From positions 62,001-126,000 of the forward strand of contig JASISA010000003.1 in NCBI GenBank assembly GCA_031771865.1: a stretch of 64,000 nucleotides of DNA. The letters are read 5' to 3'. Positions 54,307-64,000 of this stretch are shown one piece after another. A model generated the notes under the pieces. That model was not told where the DNA came from, did no database searches, and worked only from the letters and a program-made list of their open reading frames with translations. How positions within the stretch are numbered: the stretch's first letter is position 1; each line of letters begins with the position of its first letter. The DNA is from Nothophaeocryptopus gaeumannii (taxonomy: Eukaryota; Ascomycota; Dothideomycetes; Mycosphaerellales; Mycosphaerellaceae). Position numbers and translations under genes: made by a program.

Positions 54307-56125
54307 CTAGGTTTCATTGAAGCTCTTCAGGGGCTTCTTGCCTGCCTTCTTGCGGAAGTGGGGTGCGCTGCGAGGCTCCGGCGTCTCATTCTCTTCCGCC
54401 TCTCGACCGCGCTTGCGGGCAGCCTTCTTCGCTAGTGCTGGAGCTGGGGTTGGCTGGGCGCCAACGGATCCGCTCTCTTGGATCTTCTCGGTATCGACAC
54501 TCTTCTCGGCGATGGCAGTCTCCTTATCGGAAGGCTGTTTCTCAACATTTCCGGTCTGGTCGTCAAAGTCTTCAGAGGCCTCCTCGCGGACGGTGTTTTC
54601 GCTATCCGCTTGCTTGTCGTCAGTCTTTCCCGCTGACTGGCTCTTGTCCACATCGTTACATGTTCTGCCTGCTCATTAACCGGGGCGTTCTGGTCATCGC
54701 TCGCCACGACCTCCAAACCCTTCTCCGCAGCTTCCTTAAGGGAGGTGGTCTTGCCTTTCCCATGGCATCCCTGCCTGGTCTTCTCGATGAGTTTCTTGGC
54801 CTCCTTCTTCGAGTAACCCCAAGCTCTGTAAAATTCCTCCATCTTGTCCTCGTAGCCTCTGCCCTCAAGCTTGGCGACTTCTTTGCCAGCGCTGTTGGCA
54901 CGGGATGTAACGAAGTTGCCTGGATGAACCCTCCGACCTTCCTTCACGCGCAGCGCATTGATCTTCTGCTTAAAGATGTCCACTGGCAGAGGCTTTCCGT
55001 CCGCGCTTTTCAGGCCGCGAATACGGAGCGCCACCTTGCCGAAAATGTGGTTGGTGTTTATACTGCCGTCAAGGAGGTGATCATCGCTGACCTGAGCGTA
55101 CGGCGCACCATCAAAAGTGGCCGGGTTCTTCAGAGCAGGAACATTCTTGTCCTTAGAGGACTTGATGCCAAAGCTCGGCACAACCTGCCGCACTGCTGGA
55201 AGATCCATGATCAAGAGCCGGAGGTTGGGTACCTTGAGGGTGGTCTTCAAGGACTTTTTCTCGCCCTTCGAAGAGCTCGTCTTGACTCGAGGTGCGGTAG
55301 CTTCAGCAGACTGAACAATCTCAAGATCGCTTGGAATATCGCGAGTATTCTCTGGATCGGCTATCGCGTTGCTGTTCTTGGCTGCTGTAAGGCTGGCACC
55401 AAGGTCCGGATCATTTGCTGGAGTCTCCGAGTCCTCAATAGCGGCGACAGTCGTGTCATCAAGCAGATCATCATGAGGAGCATCCTCTTCAGCAGTCGAA
55501 CCGTGGGTAGCCAGCGCCGAATCCAACACAAATGGCGCAGCGGCTGGAAGGATGACAGAGTCGAATGCGTACCAAGTCTCGCGAAGTAGTGGGCCAGGAG
55601 CTGCGGCGAGATCAAAGTCTTACTTTCGATAGATAGCAATTATACGAGTGGTGACTGGTGTCTCGCCTGGCTGTCCAATTATGTGCGCCCAGTGACGGTC
55701 CTCTGGGTCTTTGGTCACAATAAGGAACTGGTGTGTGAGGCCACGGCCTTGGTGGATGCTCGCTTCTTGGATGCACGCATGAACCCAGCCAACGTTCAGT
55801 GTGCTGCTCTCGAAGCCGAGCACGAGGTTGGTAGAGAAAAAATAAGCGTCTCGACGTCTTCGCCGATCTGCAGCATGGGGCCCATGTCTGGAAAGCCCTC
55901 GAGCTCCTACTGAGGTCAAAGGCTTGAGTGGAATGCCTCTACCGCGAATGTCGATGGAGCTGATGAGACCTTCAGCTTGTCTTGGTTGATTACTGCTGCT
56001 AAAGCGTCAAGTGCCGCCTTGGATCCGAGCACTGGAGTCGCCGCTGAAGAAGAAGTATCGAACAGGCCACGCGCATTCAACTGATGGATGACATCGTGAG
56101 GCGCGCGTGCCAGCTCATAGGCCAT
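54307..56125 (-). pseudogene. Family member A of an unnamed four-gene array, probably disrupted
   Basis: From the ATG at 56125 (MAYELARAPHDVIHQLNARG) the frame reaches TGA and TAG near 55920; it continues in the same frame (LEGFPDMGPMLQIGEDVE), then shifts near a run of six A at 55837-55842 to block 1 (GRGLTHQFLIVTKDPEDRHW), meets a TAA at 55620, goes on in frame (TWYAFDSVILPAAAPFV) to the long frame ending at 54432, and the C-terminal Lys/Glu part (KKAARKRGREAEENETPEP) is in yet another frame after a shift near 54657. Block 2 is YAQVSDDHLLDGSINTNHIF followed by QKINALRVKEG. A 63-bp intron (GTCTCA...CAGTAG) could remove the first two stops, but not the other breaks. Gene B is an intact relative. 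A coding role for A is unlikely unless several introns escaped me. Confidence 0.6.
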
Positions 56126-58268
56126 GCTGCTCTCTGATCTTGAGGCTGAGAGGGAGGGCAACTCGGATCGCCGAGTCTAGAGTCGACTTGAGTGCTCTCA
56201 AGTAGATGCAATGAGTAGTAGCGAGGCGAACGATGGATGTAGCGATGTTCTGTCTCGTGGCGGCGCGCGACGAGGATCGAAGCAGGTGCGTGGTTGCGTG
56301 CTGCGAAGATCGAATAGTGTCGACGACATGAATGCTATGAGACGTTAAGCCGCGGGGTGGAAACTGAGTGAAGCGCGGACGCGACGCATTAAGATTCGGC
56401 GGCATCTTCATGTGGATGGCCCGTGCAGTCGCCAAGCCAACGCTGAGTGAGTGAGTTCAACTTCCACAGCACCCTCAGCCCTCCACGGATGGCCGTACAT
56501 ATGGACTGATATGCCATAGTGCACGACCAAAGAAGATACATAGGGACCTGCGTGATAAGATAAAGCCGATGGATCCACATAGAGTCATCGAATTACAAGT
56601 TGGAGCTGGGTATATTTCTAAAGGACTGTATACTGTTTGAATGAGCAATAGCGCAGGTAAAATATCAGCAAAAATGGAGATTTGGGTCCTCGGTGTTTTC
56701 AGGTGCAATATATTGCACTAAACGCAACGACTTGTTTGGTGCATGTCTCTTTATTGCTTCTTCGTCCCTCCGCGATGCCGAAGTTCTTGCTGAACACCTA
56801 CACTCGCGATGTCTCACGACTCTAAAGGATCTACAACGCGTCCTAAATTGAATTGAAAACTGCTCATATCACTGATCTTGCTTCGATAGCTCTTGCATTC
56901 CTCTTGTCTTACCTCACGGCTATTGGCGTCGAAACAGTTGTACTCATAATCTGCATACAGCTCAATGGACAACATCTGAACTCCATCTATGGCTAATAGA
57001 CCCACGCAGAGAAGAAACGTTGAGACGCTTCTGAGAAGGAATAGGTGACGATGGCTGGATCGGCAAAGACTTGGCTGTCCAGACATGCTTCAAGGGGAAC
57101 AGACTGCGCGGTTCAGGAGTGTTCGCATAGACAGAACTTGCTAAAGTGACTCATGAAGCGCTTTTCCTAGACCTAGTGCGATACGGTGAATGAACAGGTA
57201 GTTAGAGGTTGGTCATGAAGAGTGTGTATTCGATAAGGAGTCTAGGCTGTATACAGCGTGTGGACCTGATGAGGAGGATTGCCAAGCCTGCCAAGTATTG
57301 CCTGAGGCATAGTCACATGCTTGGGCCCTAAGCTTGGGCCTTTGCCAATCCAACTCCTTACACCTAGAAACTATGGCGGTTCCTTTGCCAAGTGCGCAGT
57401 CTCACAGCATCGTGAGATCGTTGATCCGCAGATCAGTCGTCTCCTTTCCAAAAGACAGCGCATTCATCACTTTCCCTACTGCTTGTGGCGTTTATGGGTA
57501 GGCTTGAGTAGAATCAGAGGATTGGTACAGAGGTTGAAGAGGCTCCTGGCGCGTTTGCAGTGAAGGAAAAAGCTTCTGCATTGGCGGTGTTGTGGCAGGT
57601 CCGTGCGCTCCCACAAGCGTCGATCAGTGAGTAACTTCAACTTTCACGTTTCGTGAGGCCATCACTGTGGCGATTCGAAGAGGATTTTCCATAAAGCAGC
57701 ATGATGGGTAATTTCAGGCGGTCCGAATCCAAAGTGACTGTTGGGAGTACATGTCAGAAGTGTGTATTTGCTTTACGACAGTAGCCACAGGCAATAGAGA
57801 GGCTGGCAAAGGTCTGCAGATATCAGTACAGCTAAGTACCATGCCCAAAGTAGGCTTAAGCCGTGCCGTTAGGCCCAATAAAGCTTTCGTGATGCGATCT
57901 CTTGTCCCTTCAATGTTTGGTAAACATCTATGTCGAGGAAATCCCAAGACCGATTGGAGGGTGAGATAAGGTAGCATGGGAAGACCACGATTAGAAGCTG
58001 GAAAACTGCAGTGTCGATCAGAAGTACATTCATGTGTCTGTCAATGTTCTGGAGGCATGCTCAAAAGTAGAAATCAGGTTGCTCCCAACGCAACCATGTT
58101 GGTTGCAATATCTCACGCCTCAAGATCGCCAAATAGAACAAGCCTCCGTCCCATAATCGTAGAAACTGTCTAGAGCGCAAAGCAATCTTTGCATGTTAAT
58201 TCCAACTCCGTACGCCCAGCCCAAACGCAAAGATAATACCTTGCATGCCTCCCCCATTCGATCTCAAC
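56126..58268. other. Long intergenic region between members A and B
   Basis: About 2.1 kb, the longest gap in the array. No open frame with family similarity and no transposon trace. An AT-richer part lies near 56560-56760. Confidence 0.45.
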
Positions 58269-59726
58269 CTACAATCTGCCTCCGCTCGCTTTGCGCTTGT
58301 GGATGTGCTTCGCTCCAACCTTCGTACCATCGCCCATCTTTGGTCGACCAGCCTGCTTCCGACGGCAGCGAGCAGCACCGACCGCTCCCTCCGTGTTGCG
58401 GTAGCGTATCTCATCGTAATCTGCAAGGTACTGCTTCTCGTCTCCACCCATTCGACGAGCATACGCCTTAACAGCTTCAGTGAGACGATGAGCAATTGTA
58501 GAAGGTATGAAGCCTTGTTGATAGCCCTCATTCAGGCGAAGCGCGTTGATTTTTCGGGTCAGCTCGCTGTTGCTGTAGCTCATGCCGAGACGCATGATCA
58601 GGCCGCCGAAGATGTGATCGCTCTTCACTGCGCCTGCAAAGATCTGGTCGTTGGTGAGATGAGCGTAGTTGTTGATATCGACGTTGTGTTTGTCAGGTAG
58701 GTACTGTCGTGAAGGCCCATCTCGTGCTCGCGGCGGGCGGGATGGCGGTTGCCCGTACGGCGCTCGACGCTTGGCTGGTCGATGAGCAATTGGAGTGTCG
58801 CTTAAGCTAGGCGAGGTGACTTCCGAAACGGTACTGGGCGGGCCAGTGGCAGCTGAAGCTGGTGACGAGGTGAGGATGATCCCCTTGATCGGCGTCCTCA
58901 CCGCTGCAGATCGAGGAGCCAATGCAGTCTGAGCATTTTCTTGCATGGTGCTCCGAAGTGGTTGTGGGATGAAGCCTTGCCAAGTGTCCAAGCTCTCGAA
59001 AGTCTCACTGTTGAAGTCAGGTTGGATGTTCCGGAACAGACAGACTACTCTCGACTCTCCAGTACCTGAACAGACGTTGAAGATGTCGGCGTGATGCCTG
59101 CCATACTCATCCTTGGTAACGATGAGCAGGTCGTATGTCAGGCCACGGTTCTGACGCTGGGCAGCATATCGAACCATGTCGATCAACACGTCCACATCCA
59201 GGCAGCTCATGTTGAACTGGAGCTGCGGTGGCATGAGTTGATTGACGTTCGTCTCGCCCTGATAACCCGTCTTGAGGAAGATGTCCTTGATCCCCTGCCA
59301 CTGTATACCCGCGGGGAACTTGTCACTCCGCTGAACGGGACGAATGCTGGTCTCGACCGCGTCCCAGGCCACTGGCGGCATTTTGGTGTCGATCATGAGA
59401 TGGCCGTAATTGACCGCTGACTGGAGAGCATTGAGCGCCAGTGGACTCCCGGCGACTGGAGTTGATTGTGTGAGGTCACCGTCAAGCCCAGCGATAAACA
59501 CGCTGGCCTCATTAGAGTTCGTGTCCGATGGGTCAAAGGGGAAGCTTTCCGTGAAAGCGTTTGGGTAGAAATGTTCTAGGTCTGGCTGTTGCAAATCCTC
59601 GGACTTGATTGCATCCATACACGCCTCATCCATCGCCGTTTCCACCTCGTCGGCAGTGAACAGTTGCAGGTCACCTGGGGCCTTGGACATCGCGAAGTGA
59701 CCATTCATGTTCGTGTCATTCGACAT
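58269..59726 (-). CDS. Family member B, intact hypothetical protein
   Basis: Single exon of 485 residues from the ATG at 59726 (MSNDTNMNGHFAMSKAPGDL); upstream codons in frame only offer GTG. Two conserved blocks: block 1 at about 193-232 (RGLTYDLLIVTKDEYGRHHA, then RVVCLFRNI) and block 2 at about 353-401 (YAHLTNDQIFAGAVKSDHIF, then LTRKINALRLNEGYQ). Between them is a Pro/Ser/Arg-rich linker (PPSRPPRARDGPSRQ). The C-terminus is very basic (RCRRKQAGRPK; KHIHKRKASGGRL), suggesting nuclear localisation or nucleic-acid binding, as inference. No known domain fits. A, C and D in the same orientation share these blocks in diverged form, so this is a lineage-specific expanded family. B is the best reference copy. 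Confidence 0.75.
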   Translation of the reverse strand: MSNDTNMNGHFAMSKAPGDLQLFTADEVETAMDEACMDAIKSEDLQQPDLEHFYPNAFTESFPFDPSDTNSNEASVFIAGLDGDLTQSTPVAGSPLALNALQSAVNYGHLMIDTKMPPVAWDAVETSIRPVQRSDKFPAGIQWQGIKDIFLKTGYQGETNVNQLMPPQLQFNMSCLDVDVLIDMVRYAAQRQNRGLTYDLLIVTKDEYGRHHADIFNVCSGTGESRVVCLFRNIQPDFNSETFESLDTWQGFIPQPLRSTMQENAQTALAPRSAAVRTPIKGIILTSSPASAATGPPSTVSEVTSPSLSDTPIAHRPAKRRAPYGQPPSRPPRARDGPSRQYLPDKHNVDINNYAHLTNDQIFAGAVKSDHIFGGLIMRLGMSYSNSELTRKINALRLNEGYQQGFIPSTIAHRLTEAVKAYARRMGGDEKQYLADYDEIRYRNTEGAVGAARCRRKQAGRPKMGDGTKVGAKHIHKRKASGGRL

Positions 59727-60691
59727 ACTGGAGTAGTGTTCGATATGATCGATTGAACAGCTGGTGTGACGAGAAAGTCTTGCTGGAGCTCTCAGTGCTG
59801 ATGTGGCTCTGCGTGATCTGATGAGTCTCGATGGAAGACTACAGAGAATATTTGTTGTGTAGAAGTGGAAAACGTCTACGGATACCTGCGTTCCTATTTT
59901 GACCGGCTGAAGGTGTCGTGTGTCAACAACACTTCGCACACAGTGAAGCACTGGACTGCACAACGCATGCTCTTCCCAAAGAGGAAATAACGCTGCCAAC
60001 GACCATAACGCCATTGTCTGCGAGTACTCTGCAATAGCCTGGCCGTTGTGGGAGAACAAAGCATTGTTACCAATGGGGCTCTCTGACGTCTGAGACACGC
60101 AGCAACTCGAATCTCAAGTTCTCTTCAAAGACAAAGCTCCGTGACGAGGGAGCGATATATGAGACGTTCGCGTGCCACGATTGATATTCTGATCTGGAGA
60201 ATGGAAGCAGTAGCATGTTCATGAATGCAAAGACGAATAAATACAATGATCGTGAACAAATTTGGCGAAATCGTATGGTTGCAATGATGCCCCAGGCCGA
60301 GACGAAATCTCGAGACGCTTAAAGGCATCGACTTATCCACGGTACATGATGAAGTCGTCATGCTCGTTTTCTATGGGGTTTTATTGATATGTAATGCTTT
60401 GTAATACAACAGTATCTCGTCAGTCTATGCCGGACTATTGAGCTCATGTAGCTCGACCATTATGCTGACGCCGATTGCAAGCTCGTAATGCATCTCCGTC
60501 ACCTTTCAACTTCCAGTCTTGCTTTTAGCGACCGACGTGAACTTTACTACAAGCCCAGTGGTTTGTGGCGAGTCACTCGCTGCTGGAAGAAAATGCAACT
60601 TTAATGCACTGCTGGGTCGCCGCAATATTTGCCCCAGTCCTCTTGGCCAACTTCGCGCCCTTATCCTTCAAAGAGTTCTTGATTCACTAGG
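59727..60691. other. Intergenic region between members B and C
   Basis: About 0.96 kb containing the presumed promoter of B. Nothing recognised. Confidence 0.5.
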
Positions 60692-62347
60692 CTATAGTAC
60701 TTCGATCGATGATCCGAAAGCCAAGCGCCCGCTGCCTGCACTCACAAGCCTTACGAAGTCTCGATTTCGGTAATCTAGGGTCAGCTCGAGGATAAGCGAC
60801 CCCTCAATCTCGTGGGGTGAAAGTTCTCCTCCGTTTATGCTTTGGGCGTTCGTGAAAGCACTGGTGAAGTTATCGTAGTTGTCATGTTTGCGAACATAAC
60901 GCGGACCTAAGGGCAGATTCTTCTCGTTCTTGTTGTCGTCGGAGGTCGACAACGCGTCCTCGTCGTCGTCGTTGTCGTCGTCTTCGCCGTCTGTGGCTTC
61001 GCAATTCCCTTGATAGTCGAAGCCGGGAGCTGGCTGATCCGGCGGCGGATTCATGGACATCGCATTGAAGTTTGGCTGATTGTGGGGTACCTGTGGACGG
61101 GTATACTGCCATGGGGGGTCTGCATATTGTGGCACTGGTGGAAAAAAATCCGTTGCGTCATTGCAACGACCGCTGCGCTGAGTCTCGACAGTCTGAGCAG
61201 CGGGTGGAAGAGTCGGTCGGGCTCTGAACTGCGCAGACTTCCCGTACGGCACGACGCCATGCCAGACCGCGCTATATTGCCGGGTGAGAAGGTTCTTTGC
61301 CATCGTCCGATATACGAAGACAGTGTCAGTCACCAAATAATTTGGGTGTGATGGAAGAAGATCTACTCTGATTGTTCCGTCCATCTCAGTGATCACCGCG
61401 AGTTCGTGTGTTCGGCCGTCGTTATAGAATTTATCGCTCACTTTCAGTTGTGTGAGTGAGTAATCAATGTCGGAGGAGTCGTTGCTGAGAGCTGGCTCTC
61501 CGAGATTCTCGCAGCTGCCGAACTCTTGCTGGTTCAGCAGTCGAAGTTGTACTATTGCTGAACCGCGGGCTCTGCAGAGTCAACGTCGTTGATGAAGTCC
61601 ATATCCTTCACGCGATCGTGTCGAATAAACACAGCCAACGACTGATCGCATGCTTCTATGGCCCCCTCGCAGGGCTCATCATCGATAACGAGTCCGGGAT
61701 CGGTAATACGTGACCGCAGTCGCTGCATTGCAGTAAGTAATCCGGTGACGAGGCTGCCTCGAAGACTATCACATAGTTGGGTTGAGTTCATGGCGGACGT
61801 TGGTGGCGAGGCCATGGTCGACGGTACGAAGCTGAAGCCAGCACCTAGGGAGATACCTAGACCGACTGGATAGGCAGCAGACTGAACTACTGCACCCGCC
61901 GTATCGGGATTCTTGAATGTCTCTGCTTGCTGAGGAGGATGAAATCGGCCAGAGCTCGAGCTGATGCTTTGAAGAGGGCCAATATAAGGAGTCTGAACAG
62001 CATTTTTCGTAACTGTCTGATAAGAGATAGGTTCCATAGCATAGCTCGTCCGGTAGACATTGACTGGATTGTGTCTCGACGGCGCTCATAGGGTGGAGAT
62101 CTTCACGCTCAGAATCCGAAGGCACAGTCATGCCAGAGTGCGATGAAGGGCCGTTGGGCGCGAGAGAGTTGTTTGGATGGTTATCGGTGAAGTTATTTTG
62201 AAGACTGCCCCAGTCTGCGCCGGTGAAGCCTTCGTTGTCGCTGGCTCCGTTGCTGGCACCTGTATCGTTGGAGCCTGAAATGTTGATGTGCAGGACTATG
62301 TAGCCGTCGTCATCGATGGTGATACGCAATGCGTTATGTGGATTCAT
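60692..62347 (-). CDS. Family member C, hypothetical protein, exon model uncertain
   Basis: Exon 1 is 62347-62065 (MNPHNALRITIDDDGYIVLH), then a 52-bp intron (GTCAAT...ACAG) to exon 2 from 62012. A second intron is needed near 61600-61520; the best phase-compatible choice is a GTGAAG donor and a GAACCAG acceptor (about 83 bp), but this is weak. The last exon runs to 60692. Block 1 is present in diverged form (NDGRTHELAVITEMDGTIRV and VFVYRTMAKNLLT). The following linker is Pro-rich, then acidic (DGEDDDNDDDEDAL). Block 2 is only weakly matched (IEGSLILELTLDYRNRDFVR), without the KINALR part. C may thus be a divergent or degrading copy. Same strand as A, B and D. Function unknown. Confidence 0.55.
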
Positions 62348-63533
62348 AGTGACTGGAAGGGGTCAATGTTGATAAGAGGGGAAGTAAAAGAAGTGCGGTA
62401 TGGGTCGATGATGTTCGAATCGGCTCGTGAAGTTGGTCGTTGTGGTTTGGGAAGTGTATGAAGATTGAATAGATCTCGTCGAAGAGACTGAGAGCTATAA
62501 ACCTCACGCAGCGTCTGCGCGTGGACGCCGCGACAACGACAATAGCATGTAATGAATGGCAAGTTGCTGCTCTCCTCCACTCACGACTTCCAACCCCTCC
62601 TTCCTAATCGAGAAAGCAAAGGTCGGCGGTCGCATGTAACGACAATATGAGCAGACACGGCCTATTGTGCTTGTCAACGAGCAAGAACGCTGCAGAAGCC
62701 ATAAGCTAGGGCTGAAGAAGAAGCAATGCCCGCCTTGTGGCCAGCTTTTGAGATGATCGAAGTATGGTAGCGAGGAGTCGTAACCAGTATTCTCGTAGAT
62801 TAGGAATGAACTACAAATGTTCATTTTCGTGCAATATAGGAACAACTCGTTCGATATCCAATCTGGAAAACTGTTAGGGTACGAAGGTGTCCAGGTTGTC
62901 GGGTTTACTTAAAATGAGAAAATGTAGACGGCTCGAAAAATAGTGTCAGCATTAGACACTGGCATAGGCGATCAATTTTAGAGACTCTCAGCATCTTCAG
63001 CATGCTTGCTAAAATTAAAAAAAAAGGACATGCTCCACGATACAACTGCAGCTTTGCATAGCAAGCTCGACATCATTAGCTTGGAGGTTTGCTGTACGTC
63101 TGAAGCAATGCGGAGATAAGTTGGCTTACAATCATTATCAAGACAATGATGCTTGGTGGTGACATGGCAACTCTACATGCTGTAGAAGGCCATACGTCCA
63201 GAAAATAATTAGAGCATTGGTTGAATCATGCCTGTTATTCCTGTTGAATACATTGCACTCTTCATCCGCATTGGCTGTCGAGGAGTAGAAGACTATCAAG
63301 GCCCTTTGTCTGTTGCGTACTTGAGGGTGCACCACTGCAGACTCCGCAGAGCACTGCTTAGTATCGAGTGACGGACTTTACGTGCTGCTTCCAAGCCAAA
63401 CGCTCATCTGTATCTGCTATGCTCTGCAGTACTTTCGTTCTTGATATTTTGAAATTCTTACCCCTGATAGGAGAGATCACCAGCAATTCGTTCTGTTCTT
63501 CAACCCTCAACGTCGATGATCCTCAGCTAGCTA
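62348..63533. other. Intergenic region between members C and D
   Basis: About 1.2 kb, with a short A-rich run near 63012-63025. Nothing else recognised. Confidence 0.5.
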
Positions 63534-64000
63534 TCACGGGAAAACGACAGCAAGCTTCTTCGCCTTCTGGACACGCTGCTGGATACTATTGACAGGGCTA
63601 ATATCCTTGCCCTGAGCGATGTAGAACATGTTGTGGACATGTCCTCGCGTGTGCTTGATGTGCAGACGTTTGAGTAGATGGCCACACCATTCATTGACGG
63701 GGACTTGTTCGAAGACCTCTTCGGCCTCAAGGTGCTCGAACATGTCGGCACGATCGTGTTGCATCTTCCGAATGCCTTGTCTGCCAGCATTGGCGTCTGC
63801 GATAGCAGCAGCTGATGGTCGTGGCGGGATAGTGGTGAGCGTGAGATTCTCGATCTCAGCGTTGATGCTTTCTCCGTAGCAGATGCTGCCTTGCCGTACT
63901 TGGTGTCTCAGCGCTTGCCGATACGCTGGAGAGAATGTACGATAAGTGGTTGGTAGGGGAGCTGGAGCATCCTCCAAGTCGGGATGAGCAGCATCTTCTC
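63534..64000 (-). CDS. Family member D, C-terminal part, 5' end beyond the window
   Basis: The frame is open from the right edge to the stop at 63534; at least 155 residues of the C-terminal part are visible. It has FEHLEAEEVFEQVPVNEWCG followed by HLLKRLHIKHTRGHVHNMF, which follows the block 2 pattern of B (YAHLTNDQIFAGAVKSDHIF and GGLIMRLGMSYSNSELTRK). Similarity is low, so membership in the A-C family is tentative, supported by position and strand. No start codon is in view; block 1 should lie to the right of this window. The C-terminus is basic but short (QQRVQKAKKLAVVFP). Confidence 0.55.
   Translation of the reverse strand, partial: EDAAHPDLEDAPAPLPTTYRTFSPAYRQALRHQVRQGSICYGESINAEIENLTLTTIPPRPSAAAIADANAGRQGIRKMQHDRADMFEHLEAEEVFEQVPVNEWCGHLLKRLHIKHTRGHVHNMFYIAQGKDISPVNSIQQRVQKAKKLAVVFP

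Noticed and set aside
54363..55589. Plus-strand open frame of 408 residues
   Set aside because: It is antisense to family member A; the minus strand carries the conserved blocks shared with B, while this frame resembles nothing and has Arg/Leu-rich shadow composition.

Overview
This window is nuclear DNA from a filamentous ascomycete (Pezizomycotina), most likely a Dothideomycete. The evidence is short GT-AG introns of about 50-140 bp, gccaccATG-type starts, fungal-only families (Ssh4, Pom33/Tts1, Gvp36-type BAR, Tms1, Mia40 with a membrane anchor, DUF1275) and an AT-rich transposon with the nonsense pattern expected from repeat-induced point mutation (RIP). The class is an inference from overall gene style.

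Layout. 1-1.74 kb: a RIP-degraded Fot1/pogo transposon running off the left edge. 2.7-23 kb is mostly conserved housekeeping: an MlrC-like M81 metallopeptidase, a DUF1275 membrane protein, transportin (Kap104), thiamine pyrophosphokinase, Mia40, cullin-1 and the P5A ATPase Spf1, whose start codon appears to be split by an intron. 21.7-25 kb holds two tandem genes for proteins with pentapeptide-like F-x-x-C-x-F beta-helix modules; a third paralog lies at 36-37.4 kb on the other strand. 26-40 kb mixes conserved genes (Ssh4, Pom33) with accessory ones: two ankyrin proteins, a frameshifted small secreted protein, a decayed MDR/enoyl reductase and a NACHT (NLR) fragment without a P-loop. 40.7-48 kb is again conserved: Gvp36-like BAR protein, carboxymuconolactone decarboxylase-like protein, metallo-beta-lactamase, AhpC/TSA-like protein, Tms1/Serinc and a GPI-anchored serine/threonine-rich protein. 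48-64 kb is accessory: an F-box-like protein with a duplicated 5' region, an unrecognised broken gene, a decayed hAT element with matching terminal inverted repeats, an unrecognised three-exon gene, and four consecutive minus-strand genes (A-D) of a family I cannot name.

The conserved genes work in separate house-keeping processes: nuclear import (Kap104), thiamine diphosphate synthesis (Thi80), mitochondrial disulfide relay (Mia40), SCF ubiquitin ligation (cullin-1), ER quality control (Spf1), Rsp5-dependent sorting (Ssh4), ER/nuclear-pore membrane shape (Pom33), Golgi/endosome membranes (Gvp36) and membrane lipids (Tms1). Best candidates for undescribed biology are the A-D array (one member apparently disrupted, one leaving the window) and the three-member beta-helix family. 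Exon borders were read by eye from splice motifs, reading phase and family similarity; no search was run.
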